From the NCBI GenBank assembly GCA_934589675.1, contig CAKTOF010000013.1, positions 1 to 63,932 on the forward strand: a stretch of 63,932 nucleotides of DNA. The letters are read 5' to 3'. The position numbers and the translations under genes are program-made. Of the stretch, positions 9,307-18,117 are shown piece by piece. The stretch's first letter is position 1. Each line of letters begins with the position of its first letter. A model generated the notes under the pieces. That model saw only the letters and a list, made by a program, of their open reading frames with translations. It made no database searches and was not told the origin of the DNA. The stretch is from an uncultured Oscillospiraceae bacterium. GTDB lineage: Bacteria > Bacillota > Clostridia > Oscillospirales > Oscillospiraceae.

Positions 9307-9431
9307 GCACAGCCGGCGCGCGGAATGGTGAAGATTTTGTGAAGCGAAGAAAAACCCCGCGCCGCGGGGCAGCGGGATTTTGGCACGGCGAAACGACGCA
9401 CCGCGCCAGTGCCGATTGCGCGCCAGCGCCA

Positions 9432-9588
9432 AATACCTCCCCTGTGCAAGGGGAGGTGGCACGGCCGTAGGCGTGACGGAGGGGTTGGCGGGGCGCGGCG
9501 GCGTATTTCGGACGCGCTCTGCGAGCTTTCAACCTCCAACCCCTCAGTCGGCTTCGCCGATAGCTCCCCTTACACAGGGGAGCTATCG
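9432..9588. repeat. palindromic element A (type 1a)
   Basis: About 157 bp. The left end is a CTCCCC-TGTGCAA-GGGGAG hairpin, then a GGCACGGCC..GTGACGG hairpin and AGGGGTTGG. The right end is the inverted homologue (CCAACCCCTCAGTCGG...TAGCTCCCC..GGGGAGCTA). The inner 55 bases match those of elements C and D. No protein is encoded. Confidence 0.85.
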
Positions 9589-9632
9589 GCGCGGTGCGGG
9601 ATTTGGGCGCGGTGGATATGGCGCACCGCAGC

Positions 9633-9803
9633 AAAGCCTCCCTTGTGCAAAGGGAGGTGGCACGCCGTCAGGCGTGACGGAGGGATTGTAGGCTGCAAGG
9701 TCTGCCGCAGGGTTCGTTTTAACGCGGTCTTTCCGCGAATTCCAACCCTACAATCCCCCAGTCGGCTCCGCCGACAGCCCCCTTTGCACAAGGGGGCCTT
9801 TTT
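9633..9803. repeat. palindromic element B (type 1b)
   Basis: Same architecture as element A, with ends GCCTCCCTTGTGCAAAGGGAGG and AGGGATTGTAGG on the left and the inverted CCTACAATCCCCCAGTCGG..GGGGGCC on the right. Its centre matches element F at 33.6 kb rather than element A. Confidence 0.85.
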
Positions 9804-9816
9804 GTGGGCGCGCGCC

Positions 9817-9970
9817 AATACCTCCCCTGTGCAAGGGGAGGTGGCACGCCGTTAGGCGTGACGGAGGGGTTGGCGGGGCGTGGCGGCGTATTTTCGCGGC
9901 GCTCTGCAAGCTTTCAGCTCCAACCCCTCAGTCAGCTTCGCTGACAGCTCCCCTTACACAGGGGAGCTAT
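9817..9970. repeat. palindromic element C (type 1a)
   Basis: Third copy in a row, near-identical to element A at both ends and in the centre (TTGGCGGGGCGTGGCGGCG...). It ends 41 bases before the enolase stop. Its terminal hairpin is the only terminator-like structure after eno. Confidence 0.85.
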
Positions 9971-10010
9971 GAGCACGGCGCGTTATTGCGGCGCTCCGCG
10001 CCCGAACTTC

Positions 10011-11303
10011 TTAAATGCTGAAAAACGCGCTCTTGCCCGGGTACTTTGCGGCGGTGTCCAGCTCCTCCTCGATGCGCAGCAGCTGGTTGTACTTGGCGAC
10101 GCGGTCGGTGCGGGACGGGGCGCCGGTCTTGATCTGGCCGGCGTTGAGGGCGACGGACAGGTCGGCGATCGTCGTGTCCTCGGTCTCGCCGGATCGGTGG
10201 GAGATGACGGCGGTGTAGCCGGCGCGGTGCGCCGTCTCGATGGCGTCGAGCGTCTCGGTCAGGGTGCCGATCTGGTTGACCTTGATGAGGATGGAGTTTG
10301 CAACGCGAAGCTCGATGCCCTTTTTCAGGCGGGCGGTGTTCGTGACGAACAGGTCGTCGCCGACGAGCTGGACGCGGGAGCCGAGCGCGCGGGTCAGCAT
10401 GGCCCAGCCCTCCCAGTCCTCCTCGCCCATGCCGTCCTCAATGGAGATGATGGGATAGTGGTCGACGAATTTTTTCCACATGGCGACCATCTGCGCGCGC
10501 GTCATAGTCTTTTTCGCCTTGGGCAGGTAGTATGTGCCGTCTTCCTGATACCACTCGGACACCGCGCCGTCCATGGCGATCATAAAATCCGCACCCGGCT
10601 GATAGCCGGCCTTCTCGATGGCCTGCACGATGACCTTGAGCGCGTCCTCGTCCTTCTTCAGGTTCGGGGCGTAGCCGCCCTCGTCGCCGACGCCGGGCGC
10701 GGGCGTGCCGTTTTCCTTCAGGACGGTCTTGAGCGTGTGGAACACCTCGGCGCACATGCGGAGGCCCTCGGCGAACGTCGGCGCGCCGACGGGCATGATC
10801 ATGAACTCCTGGATGTCGACGTTGTTGTTCGCGTGCGCGCCGCCGTTTAAGATGTTCATCATCGGCACGGGCAGCGTCTTGGCGTTCACGCCGCCAAGGT
10901 AGGTGTAGAGCGGCATCCCGAGCGACTCGGCGGCCGCGCGGGCGCAGGCGAGCGAGACGGCCAGGATGGCGTTCGCGCCGAGGCGGGATTTATTCTCCGT
11001 GCCGTCGAGCTCGATGAGCATCTGGTCGATGGCGGGCTGGTCGAGCGCGTTCATGCCGAGCAGCTCCTCGGCGATCTCGGTGTTGATGTTTGCGACGGCG
11101 CGGAGCGTGCCCTTTCCGAGGTAGGCTTCCTCGCCGTCACGGAGCTCACAGGCCTCGTAGATGCCCGTGGACGCGCCGGACGGGACGGCGGCGCGGCCGA
11201 CCGTGCCGTCGTCGAGCGTGACCTCGCACTCGACGGTCGGGTTGCCGCGGGAGTCTAAGATCTGGCGGCCGAGAATGTCGACGATTTCAAGATACTGTTT
11301 CAT
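10011..11303 (-). CDS. eno: enolase (phosphopyruvate hydratase)
   Basis: A 430-residue enolase, the usual length. It converts 2-phosphoglycerate to phosphoenolpyruvate in cytoplasmic glycolysis. The family signature ILIKVNQIGTLTET holds the catalytic lysine. The SHRSGETED loop and the N-terminal SRGNPTVE motif are intact. The start at 11303 follows AGGAGGAAGCATCCA; that ribosome site lies inside the 3' end of tpiA, which overlaps eno by 17 bases. Last gene of the pgk-tpiA-eno unit. Phosphoglycerate mutase is not in the window. Confidence 0.98.
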   Translation of the reverse strand: MKQYLEIVDILGRQILDSRGNPTVECEVTLDDGTVGRAAVPSGASTGIYEACELRDGEEAYLGKGTLRAVANINTEIAEELLGMNALDQPAIDQMLIELDGTENKSRLGANAILAVSLACARAAAESLGMPLYTYLGGVNAKTLPVPMMNILNGGAHANNNVDIQEFMIMPVGAPTFAEGLRMCAEVFHTLKTVLKENGTPAPGVGDEGGYAPNLKKDEDALKVIVQAIEKAGYQPGADFMIAMDGAVSEWYQEDGTYYLPKAKKTMTRAQMVAMWKKFVDHYPIISIEDGMGEEDWEGWAMLTRALGSRVQLVGDDLFVTNTARLKKGIELRVANSILIKVNQIGTLTETLDAIETAHRAGYTAVISHRSGETEDTTIADLSVALNAGQIKTGAPSRTDRVAKYNQLLRIEEELDTAAKYPGKSAFFSI

Positions 11304-12138
11304 TGGATGCTTCCTCCTCATATGCGTCCTGCTCCAGCGCGTCGTCGGGCTTTTCAGGCTCTTGGCGCTTGGGCTGGTTGGCTGCCTGGATGATGCGGAC
11401 GAACTTCTCCGGCACGAGCGACGCGCCGCCGATCAGTCCGCCGTCGATGTCCGGGCAGGCGAGCAGGTCGAACGCATTTTCTTCGTTCATGGAGCCGCCG
11501 TAGAGAATGCTGACGGCGCGGGCGACCTTGGCGTCGGCCATGCGGCGGATGGCCGCGCGGATGCCGCGGCAGACGTCCTCCGCCTGCTCGGGCGTGGCCG
11601 TATGACCCGTGCCGATGGCCCAGAGCGGCTCATAGGCGATGATGCATTTTTTGATCTTCGGCCCCGTGAGGCCGGACAGCGCCGAGCGGACCTGATAGGT
11701 GACGGCCTCGGCCGTCAGGCCGGCCTCGCGCTGGGCAAGGCTCTCGCCGACGCAGATGATCGGCCGCAGCGAATGGGCCAGCGCGGCGCGCACCTTCGCG
11801 CGCACCTGCTCGTCCGTCTCGCCGAGCGCGCGGCGCTCGGAGTGGCCGAGGATCACATATTCGCAGCCGGCGCCGGAGAGCATGACGGGGCTTACCTCGC
11901 CGGTGTAGGCGCCGGTGTCGTTTTCGTTCATATTCTGCGCGCCGATGGCGACGCGCGTCTCGCGGAACGCTTTTTCCGCGGCGGGAATGCAGAGCGCGGG
12001 CGGGCAGAGCACGATCGAGCACCAGCGGCCCTTCGGCAGGATCTTCTTCAGCTCCCGGGCGTAGGCGGTCGTCTCGGCGATGGTCTTGTTCATCTTCCAG
12101 TTGCCCGCGATGATGGTCTTGCGATAGGTGCGGTTCAT
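11287..12138 (-). CDS. tpiA: triosephosphate isomerase with acidic C-terminal tail
   Basis: A 283-residue triosephosphate isomerase that interconverts dihydroxyacetone phosphate and glyceraldehyde 3-phosphate. Catalytic residues are in place: Lys15 in AGNWKMNK, His in LGHSERR (about 94-102) and Glu in AYEPLWAIGTG (about 167-177). The phosphate loop YGGSMN is also present. The barrel should end near residue 254. The remaining roughly 30 residues are a charged Glu/Asp-rich tail that extends over the eno ribosome site and 17 bases into eno. The tail looks like read-through into the intergenic region rather than a domain. Transcribed with eno; element D separates it from pgk. Confidence 0.97.
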   Translation of the reverse strand: MNRTYRKTIIAGNWKMNKTIAETTAYARELKKILPKGRWCSIVLCPPALCIPAAEKAFRETRVAIGAQNMNENDTGAYTGEVSPVMLSGAGCEYVILGHSERRALGETDEQVRAKVRAALAHSLRPIICVGESLAQREAGLTAEAVTYQVRSALSGLTGPKIKKCIIAYEPLWAIGTGHTATPEQAEDVCRGIRAAIRRMADAKVARAVSILYGGSMNEENAFDLLACPDIDGGLIGGASLVPEKFVRIIQAANQPKRQEPEKPDDALEQDAYEEEASNETVS

Positions 12139-12228
12139 AATTAGCTCCTTCTGTTGCGTCGTGGGCGGGTGGGGGCGCCGTTCCTTTTGCGCCCGGCGGG
12201 TGAGCGGTATTTTGGCGCCAGCGCGCCC

Positions 12229-12384
12229 ATAGCTCCCCTGTGTAAGGGGAGCTGTCAGCGACAGCTGACTGAGGGGTTGGAGCCGGGAAGCTCGCAGAGC
12301 GCCGCGAAAATACGCCGCCGCATCCCGCCAACCCCTCCGTCACGGCCTGCGGCCGTGCCACCTCCCCTTGCACAGGGGAGGTAT
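12229..12384. repeat. palindromic element D (type 1a, inverted)
   Basis: About 156 bp between pgk and tpiA. In reverse orientation its centre (TTGGCGGGATGCGGCGGCG...) is nearly the same as elements A and C. Terminal hairpins are TAGCTCCCC..GGGGAGCT on one side and ACCTCCCC..GGGGAGGTA on the other. Confidence 0.85.
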
Positions 12385-12402
12385 TGGGGCGAGCTTCTAA
12401 TC

Positions 12403-13593
12403 TTACGCGTCGAGCAAGCAGCTCACGCCGGGGAGCTCGTGCCCGGCGAAGAACTCGAGCGACGCGCCGCCGCCGGTGGAGACGTGGGTGATGCGGTCGG
12501 CGTAGCCGAACTGCTCGCAGGCAGAGGCGCTGTCGCCGCCGCCGATGACGGTCAGGGCGTCGGACTCGGCCATGGCCTTGGCGATCTGCTGCGTGCCGAA
12601 GGCAAAGCGCGGCCACTCGAACACGCCCATCGGGCCGTTCCAGACGACGGTGCCGGCGGCTTTGATGACGCCGACATACTCCTCGATCGTCTCCGGGCCG
12701 ATGTCGAGCCCCATCCAGCCGGCCGGGATCTGGCCGTCGGGGCAGACAGCCTTCTTGGCCTCGGGGTCGTAGCGGTCGGCGATGACGTTGTCCTTCGGCA
12801 GGTGGATCTGCACGCCCTTGGCCTTGGCCTTTTCCAGCAGCTTGCGGCAGTAGTCAAAGCTCTCGGCCTCGCACAGCGAGTTGCCGATCTGGCCGCCGAG
12901 CGCCTTGGTGAACGTGTAGCTCATGCCGCCGCCGATCAGGATGTGGTCGGCCTTTTCCAGCAGATAGTCGATGACGCCGATCTTGTCGGAGACCTTGCTG
13001 CCGCCGACGATGAGCACGAACGGATGGCGCGGAGCCTCCATGACCTGCCCCATGACCTCAAGCTCCTTCTTGACGAGCAGGCCGCTGACGGCGGGCAGGA
13101 AGTTGGCCACGCCCGCCGTGGACGCGTGCGCGCGGTGCGACGAGCCGAAGGCGTCGTTGACGAAGATGTCGGCAAGGGACGCGTAGGCCTTGGCGACGGC
13201 CTTCTTGTTTTCCGTCTCGCCAAAGACGAAGCGGACGTTCTCGAGCAGCATGATCTCGCCCGGGCGCAGGCGCGAGGCGACGATCTGCGCGCGCGAGCCG
13301 ACGGCCTCGCTCAGGAAGTAGATGTTGTGGTTGAGCAGCTCTTCAAGCCGCAGCCAGACGGCCTTGAGCGAGTATTTCTCCTCATAGCCGAACTTCGGGC
13401 GGCCGATGTGGCTGCACAGGATCACGGACGCGCCGTGGTCGAGCAGGTAGCGGATGGTCGGCAGCGTCTTGACGATGCGCGAATCGTCCTCGATGTTGCC
13501 GCGCTCGTCCGTGGGCACGTTGAAGTCGCAGCGCACAAGGCAGCGCTTGCCGGCGACGTCGATGTCGCAGATGGTCTTTTTTCTGAAGTTCAT
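12403..13593 (-). CDS. pgk: phosphoglycerate kinase
   Basis: A 396-residue phosphoglycerate kinase, of typical length. It makes ATP from 1,3-bisphosphoglycerate in glycolysis. The N-terminal substrate loop RCDFNVP, the hinge region (GGSKVSDKIGV) and the C-terminal nucleotide loop GGGDSASACEQFG are all present. The start at 13593 follows GGGAGGACGCT. It begins 29 bases after the trmL stop with no terminator between, so it is probably transcribed from the trmL promoter. Element D follows its stop. Confidence 0.97.
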   Translation of the reverse strand: MNFRKKTICDIDVAGKRCLVRCDFNVPTDERGNIEDDSRIVKTLPTIRYLLDHGASVILCSHIGRPKFGYEEKYSLKAVWLRLEELLNHNIYFLSEAVGSRAQIVASRLRPGEIMLLENVRFVFGETENKKAVAKAYASLADIFVNDAFGSSHRAHASTAGVANFLPAVSGLLVKKELEVMGQVMEAPRHPFVLIVGGSKVSDKIGVIDYLLEKADHILIGGGMSYTFTKALGGQIGNSLCEAESFDYCRKLLEKAKAKGVQIHLPKDNVIADRYDPEAKKAVCPDGQIPAGWMGLDIGPETIEEYVGVIKAAGTVVWNGPMGVFEWPRFAFGTQQIAKAMAESDALTVIGGGDSASACEQFGYADRITHVSTGGGASLEFFAGHELPGVSCLLDA

Positions 13594-13622
13594 AGCGTCC
13601 TCCCGCGTTGATTTTTCCAGAT

Positions 13623-14114
13623 TCAAAGGGCCGTGTCGTGCATTTTTCCGAAGCCGAGCAGACCCGGGAAGCCCTGCTGGCGCAGCGCCTCATAGGTGAC
13701 AATGGCGACGGAGTTGGCAAGATTGAGGCTCCGCGCCTCCGAGATCATCGGGATGCGCACGGCGCGCTCGCGGTGCTTTTCCAGAAGCGATTCGGGCAGC
13801 CCGCGCGTCTCTTTTCCGAACATGAGATAGCAGCCGTCGGAAAATTTTGCTTCCGTGTACGCGCGCGGAGCCTTCGTGCTCATGAGGTAGAGCTCCTGCG
13901 CCCCGGTTTTCTCGAAAAAATCGTCCAGACATTCATACACCCGCACGTCCACGAGGTGCCAGTAGTCGAGCCCCGCGCGCTTGACGGCCTTGTCGGAGAT
14001 GTCGAATCCGAGCGGCTTTACAAGGTGCAGGACGCTGCCGGTCGCGGCGCAGGTGCGGGCGATGTTGCCTGTATTCATGGGAATTTCCGGCTCGACGAGT
14101 ACGATGTTGAGCAA
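13623..14114 (-). CDS. trmL: tRNA (cytidine(34)-2'-O)-methyltransferase, SPOUT family
   Basis: A 163-residue SPOUT methyltransferase of the TrmL/CspR group, which 2'-O-methylates the wobble base of certain leucine tRNAs with SAM. Visible motifs are PEIPMNTGNIARTCAA near the start, FGKETRGLPE, and the knotted IPM...SLNLANSVAIVTYE C-terminus. I place the start at the TTG (14114) that follows AAGGAGGGATTTTTT; the upstream in-frame ATG would overlap the ribosome site itself. A good promoter precedes it, and pgk follows 29 bases after its stop. Confidence 0.9.
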   Translation of the reverse strand: MLNIVLVEPEIPMNTGNIARTCAATGSVLHLVKPLGFDISDKAVKRAGLDYWHLVDVRVYECLDDFFEKTGAQELYLMSTKAPRAYTEAKFSDGCYLMFGKETRGLPESLLEKHRERAVRIPMISEARSLNLANSVAIVTYEALRQQGFPGLLGFGKMHDTAL

Positions 14115-14144
14115 AAAAATCCCTCCTTTGCACATAGCGTTTTT

Positions 14145-14173
14145 ATTGTATTGCACTTACCCTGAAATTTCAA
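14145..14173 (-). promoter_or_regulatory. sigma-70 promoter of trmL (and probably pgk-tpiA-eno)
   Basis: Minus strand TTGAAA (14168-14173), 17-base spacer, TACAAT (14145-14150). Confidence 0.8.
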
Positions 14174-14241
14174 GGGTATCTTGCATTTTTGCCCGTTTTG
14201 TGGGAAGATAGATGGAAACGTAGAAAAAGGGGCACGAAACC

Positions 14242-15036
14242 ATGAAAAAACGGATCGTTGTGAAGGTCGGCACCAGCACGCTCACGCACGCGGGCGGCGG
14301 CATGAACTTCCGGAATTTAGACCGCTTCGCGCGCGTCCTGACGGACGTGAAGAACGCGGGCAACGACGTCGTGCTCGTCACCTCGGCCGCCATCGCCACG
14401 GGCGTCGGCAAGCTGAAATTGGCCGAGCGGCCGAAGGAGCTGCGCTTCAAGCAGGCCGCCGCCGCCGTCGGCCAGTGTGAGCTGATGCATCTGTACGACA
14501 AATTCTTCGGCGAGTACGGCGCGACCGTCGCGCAGATCCTGCTCTCGCGCGACGACGTCGACCGGCCGAGCGGCAAGCTGAATCTCCACAACACATTCGA
14601 GGCGCTGCTCGAGCTCGGCGTCATCCCGGTCGTCAACGAGAACGACTCCGTCTGCTTTGAGGAGATCGAGACCGAGCACAAGGTCTTCGGCGACAACGAT
14701 ACGCTCTCTGCCGTCGTCGCCGCGCTCGTGGACGCCGACCTGCTCGTGCTGTTCTCCGACATCGACGGCCTCTACACGGCCGACCCGCACCACGACCCGG
14801 ACGCCGCGCTCATCAGCGACGTCCCCGAGATCACGGACGAGATCTGGGCCAGAGCCGGCGGCGCGGGCTCGAAGTTCGGCACGGGCGGCATGGCCACGAA
14901 GCTGCTCGCCGCCGAGATCGCGACGAGCGCGGGCGTCGATATGGTCATCACGAACGGCGCCCGGCCGGAAAATCTCTACTTTTTAGCCGACGGCGGCTCC
15001 ATCGGCACCCGCTTCCACGGCCGCCGCAGGGCTTGA
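14242..15036 (+). CDS. proB: glutamate 5-kinase, short form
   Basis: A 264-residue gamma-glutamyl kinase (first step of proline synthesis, glutamate + ATP). The amino acid kinase fold is complete: KVGTSTLTH near the N-terminus, SAAIATGVGKL, NENDSV, DIDGLYTADP and GTGGMATKL. It lacks the C-terminal PUA domain found in the E. coli enzyme, as many Clostridia forms do. No proA follows, which is unusual because the two normally form an operon. Divergent from trmL, and closed by its own terminator. Confidence 0.93.
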   Translation: MKKRIVVKVGTSTLTHAGGGMNFRNLDRFARVLTDVKNAGNDVVLVTSAAIATGVGKLKLAERPKELRFKQAAAAVGQCELMHLYDKFFGEYGATVAQILLSRDDVDRPSGKLNLHNTFEALLELGVIPVVNENDSVCFEEIETEHKVFGDNDTLSAVVAALVDADLLVLFSDIDGLYTADPHHDPDAALISDVPEITDEIWARAGGAGSKFGTGGMATKLLAAEIATSAGVDMVITNGARPENLYFLADGGSIGTRFHGRRRA

Positions 15037-15064
15037 GCCGTCCGGCCGCAATCGCGCCCTCCCC

Positions 15065-15096
15065 GCACCCATGCCCTCCGGCATGGGTGCTTTTTT
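15065..15096 (+). terminator. rho-independent terminator of proB
   Basis: Stem GCACCCATGCC (15065-15075) with GGCATGGGTGC (15080-15090), then TTTTTT. Confidence 0.9.
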
Positions 15097-15106
15097 GCGC
15101 CGCGGC

Positions 15107-15134
15107 AAAAAACCCCGCGCCATGCGGCGCGGGG
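15107..15134 (-). terminator. rho-independent terminator of the PucR-type gene
   Basis: Stem CCCCGCGCC (15113-15121) with GGCGCGGGG (15126-15134). Six T residues follow on the minus strand. Confidence 0.85.
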
Positions 15135-15174
15135 CGCGGTCTGCTGTCGGCCGCCGGACTTCCGGCGCGCCCTC

Positions 15175-16374
15175 CTACCCTCCGAAGAACCGCTCGCAGT
15201 CGGTATATTCCAGAATGCTCACCGAGTGCATGAGCCGGTAGACGTCGCGCGCGTCCGACCAGTCGAGCCCCAGCGCGTCGGCGATCTTGCCGAGGCGGAA
15301 CGAGACGGTGTTCTTGTGGACGCCGAGCGCGCTCGCCGCCTGCTGGACGCTGCGGCCGCACGCCAGATAGGTGTGCAGCGTCGCCATCAGGCCGCCGCCC
15401 GTGCGGCTGTCGTCCGCGGCAAGGCGCAGCAGCGCGGGCTGGACGTAGGGCAGCACGTCCTCGCTCTGGCTGATGCGGTCGATGAGGGCATAGGGCAGGC
15501 AGGCGTCATATTCGTGCAGGAAGCTCCCCGGCCGCACACGCGCGCCGATGCGGCAGGCCGCGAGCGCCTGCTCATAGCCCGTGTGCAGCTCGCGCAGCGA
15601 CGAAAGCGGGCGCGACAGGCCGCTCTCGGCGCGGATCTGCTCGAGGCACGCGCGCAGCGCGGCGCAGTCGTCCGCCGCAAGCGGGCGCGTGCGCGACAAG
15701 ATCACGACCGCGTGGCGTTCATACGTCGTGTACCGGTCGTTCGGGCCGCACAGAAGCTCGCTTGCCAGCGCGCGCAGGTCGCCGCCGGCGAAGCGGTCGA
15801 GGCACAGGACGTACAGCACGCTGCCCGGCTGCCAGCCGAGCAGCGAGAGCTTGACGCTGATCGTCTCCGGTGTGAACGGCTGGCCGGAGAGCAGGCTCTG
15901 CAGGAATACGTCGGCCGACGAGCGCTGCGCGGCGTCGACGCTCAGGCGCTGGTAGATCTCAAGCGCCAGACGCGGGGCGATGAGGTCGGCCATGGCGAGG
16001 TCGCCCTCCGTAAACGGCCGGAAATACGCCGTCGCGTGCAGGTGCCCGACGGGCACGCCGCCAACGATGAGGCCGCGCGCGAGCATGCTCAGGCCGTTGT
16101 GCTCCACGAGCGCGGCGCGCGGATCGGTGTACATCGTGCGCAGCGCGCGGGCCCATTCGAGGTTTTTCGACTGCTCGCGCGGCACGGTGCGGTTTTTCTG
16201 AAGCTCCGTGAAATAGTCGTCGTCCACGGCCGTATCCGTGATGGCGAGGATGCGCTCGTTCATATCAAAGAGGATGATGGGGTTGCCGATGAGCTCCATG
16301 GCGCAGTCGGCCAGCTCCTGAAAGCTGCGCGCGCGGTCAAAGCGGATGAGCGCGGAAAGCGCGGATGCATCCAT
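15175..16374 (-). CDS. PucR/CdaR-type transcriptional regulator
   Basis: A 399-residue regulator. The N-terminal 150 residues look like a GAF/PAS-type sensor (ELIGNPIILFDMNERILAITD). The C-terminal 60 residues carry the PucR-type HTH_30 (LHTYLACGRSVQQAASALGVHKNTVSFRLGKI appears in two blocks). These regulators typically activate catabolic or transport genes beside them. The start at 16374 follows AAGGGAGGGAACCGC. Its neighbours are an orphan solute-binding lipoprotein and an esterase, which it probably controls; a 14-bp palindrome lies upstream of their promoter. A hairpin with a T-run lies inside its own 5' leader. Confidence 0.8.
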   Translation of the reverse strand: MDASALSALIRFDRARSFQELADCAMELIGNPIILFDMNERILAITDTAVDDDYFTELQKNRTVPREQSKNLEWARALRTMYTDPRAALVEHNGLSMLARGLIVGGVPVGHLHATAYFRPFTEGDLAMADLIAPRLALEIYQRLSVDAAQRSSADVFLQSLLSGQPFTPETISVKLSLLGWQPGSVLYVLCLDRFAGGDLRALASELLCGPNDRYTTYERHAVVILSRTRPLAADDCAALRACLEQIRAESGLSRPLSSLRELHTGYEQALAACRIGARVRPGSFLHEYDACLPYALIDRISQSEDVLPYVQPALLRLAADDSRTGGGLMATLHTYLACGRSVQQAASALGVHKNTVSFRLGKIADALGLDWSDARDVYRLMHSVSILEYTDCERFFGG

Positions 16375-16390
16375 GCGGTTCCCTCCCTTA

Positions 16391-16430
16391 AAAACGATGC
16401 GCGCCGGTCCGCCAGAGGCGGACCGGCGCA
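16391..16430 (-). terminator. terminator of the solute-binding protein gene / possible attenuator of the PucR gene
   Basis: Perfect 13-bp stem GCGCCGGTCCGCC (16401-16413) with its complement (16417-16429). On the minus strand GCATCGTTTTTAA follows. It lies downstream of both the SBP stop and a promoter-like site (16436-16464), so transcripts for the regulator must pass it. Confidence 0.75.
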
Positions 16431-16435
16431 AGGCC

Positions 16436-16464
16436 ATCGTAGCATAAAAACAGGGGCTTGTCGA
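16436..16464 (-). promoter_or_regulatory. candidate promoter of the PucR-type gene
   Basis: Minus strand TCGACA (16459-16464), 17-base spacer, TACGAT (16436-16441). It sits directly after the SBP stop and before the hairpin at 16401-16429. Confidence 0.5.
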
Positions 16465-16468
16465 GCGG

Positions 16469-18085
16469 TCAGGCGAAGTGGATATACGTCACGACCGGAC
16501 GGCCGGGGTTCGTAAAGTAAACCGACGAAATTTTCGCGCTGTTCCACGCCGTGCAGCGCGTGGACTCGCAGATCGGGATGATGCGGCAGTTTTCAAAGTT
16601 CCACTGCTGCATCTTCTTGTAAGCCTCGGCGCGCACGTCCGGGTCGACGGAGTACAGGCCCTCGTAGAAGTACTCGTTGAACTCCGGGTCGTTGATGCGC
16701 GCGGCGGTGAGCGTCGAGCCTTCGTAGTAGAAGCTCGTCGAGGCAAACGGGTCGCCCGTGGCGTTCGACTCGCCGCCGGAGTCGACGGTGATGTCCGTCT
16801 CGCCCGCGATCCACATCGGGATCTGCGTGCCGAGGTCGTAGGACTCGACGTTCATCGTGATGCCGATCTGCGCAAGGCAGGCCTGCACGGCAGTGGCGAG
16901 GTCGACGGAGCCGAGGTTGATGATGGCGCGGATCTCAAAGCCGTCGGCATAGCCGGCCTCGGCCATGAGAGAGCGGGCCTTTTCAATGTCCTGCTGGCGC
17001 TGGCCGACGGAGTAGTAATAGCTCACCGAGCTCGGCAGCATCGAGTCGGCCGGCTGCCAGAGAACGCCGAGCGCGGCCTGCGCGATGGCGCTCGTGTCGA
17101 GCGAGAGCGCGACGGCCTGACGGACGCGGATGTCCTCCCAGTACGGGCAGTACTCGCACAGGCCGAGGCCCATGTTGATGCGCATGCCCTGAAGCTGATA
17201 GGCCAGGTCCTTGTTGTCCTCGGTGCCGTTCATCAGGCGCTCGGCGTCGACGGAGGCGATGTTGTAGGCAAGGTCGAGCGCGCCCTGCTCCAGGTCGATG
17301 TACATCGTGCTCGTCTCGGCGTAGTATTTATACGTGACGGACTCGCACTCGGGCAGCTCGCCCCAGTAGTCGGCTGCGTCCTTGCGGACGAAGCTCGTCT
17401 GCTGGCCGTCTAAGTTCTCGGTGCAGACGTAAGCACCCGTGCCGTTCGGGTTTGCAAACCAGTCGTCGCCCGTGGCGTTTTTCGCCCAGTCCTCGCTGAA
17501 CATGGAAAACTGCGTCAGCGCCGAGACGGCCGGGCCATAGATCTCCGTGAATTTCAGCACGACGGTGTGGTCGTCCGGCGCGGTGCAGGCGGCAAGGTCA
17601 TACGCCGAGAACGACTCGGCCATCGTCGTCTCCGTCGCCCAGTAGTTCAGGCTGTAGAGGACGTCCGACGCGACGAAGTCCTGCCCGCCGGTGAACCTCA
17701 CGCCCTCGCGGAGCTTTAATTCAAGCGTGTAGTCGTCCGTGTAGCTCCACTTAGCGGCAAGGCCGGGAATGAGCTCGCCCGCCTCGTTGTACATGACGAG
17801 CGTGTCAAAGACCATGGACATAAACGGGTTCGACGCGCCCATGGACGACAAAAACGACGCCGGGGCGATCGTCGTGCCGATCATGAGCGAGCGGTCGGCC
17901 GGGGCGGCGCCGCTGCCGTCGGGCTCGCCGCCGGAGGGCGCGGGGTCGGATGTGCCGGACGGGGCGGGCGCGGACTGGTCATTTCCGCCGCTGGGAGCGC
18001 CCTCATCCTTCGATGCGCACGCGGCCAGCCCCATCACAAGGCACAGCGCGAGCAGCAGCGCGGTGAATCTTCTGAGCTTTTTCAT
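16469..18085 (-). CDS. family-5 solute-binding lipoprotein (peptide/nickel type), orphan
   Basis: A 538-residue extracellular solute-binding protein of the SBP_bac_5 family. The lipoprotein signal peptide ends LVMGLAAC, and a Gly/Ser/Pro-rich acidic linker follows it. The body shows the usual KWSYTDDYTLELKLREGVRF and VRQAVALSLD blocks. It normally works with DppBCDF-type permeases, but none lies beside it, so it must use one encoded elsewhere or act as a sensor. It resembles the SBP at 59.1-60.8 kb in order of motifs (GTGAYV/GTGPYV, ETSTMYID/DATTMYID). Start follows AAAGGAGAAACGAA. It begins 32 bases after the esterase stop: same operon. Confidence 0.88.
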   Translation of the reverse strand: MKKLRRFTALLLALCLVMGLAACASKDEGAPSGGNDQSAPAPSGTSDPAPSGGEPDGSGAAPADRSLMIGTTIAPASFLSSMGASNPFMSMVFDTLVMYNEAGELIPGLAAKWSYTDDYTLELKLREGVRFTGGQDFVASDVLYSLNYWATETTMAESFSAYDLAACTAPDDHTVVLKFTEIYGPAVSALTQFSMFSEDWAKNATGDDWFANPNGTGAYVCTENLDGQQTSFVRKDAADYWGELPECESVTYKYYAETSTMYIDLEQGALDLAYNIASVDAERLMNGTEDNKDLAYQLQGMRINMGLGLCEYCPYWEDIRVRQAVALSLDTSAIAQAALGVLWQPADSMLPSSVSYYYSVGQRQQDIEKARSLMAEAGYADGFEIRAIINLGSVDLATAVQACLAQIGITMNVESYDLGTQIPMWIAGETDITVDSGGESNATGDPFASTSFYYEGSTLTAARINDPEFNEYFYEGLYSVDPDVRAEAYKKMQQWNFENCRIIPICESTRCTAWNSAKISSVYFTNPGRPVVTYIHFA

Positions 18086-18117
18086 TTCGTTTCTCCTTTC
18101 ATATCTGGATGCTTTTT

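Noticed and set aside
9432..9970. CRISPR array
   Set aside because: The repeated units are about 155-170 bp palindromes of two subfamilies, not short direct repeats with unique spacers, and no cas gene is near.
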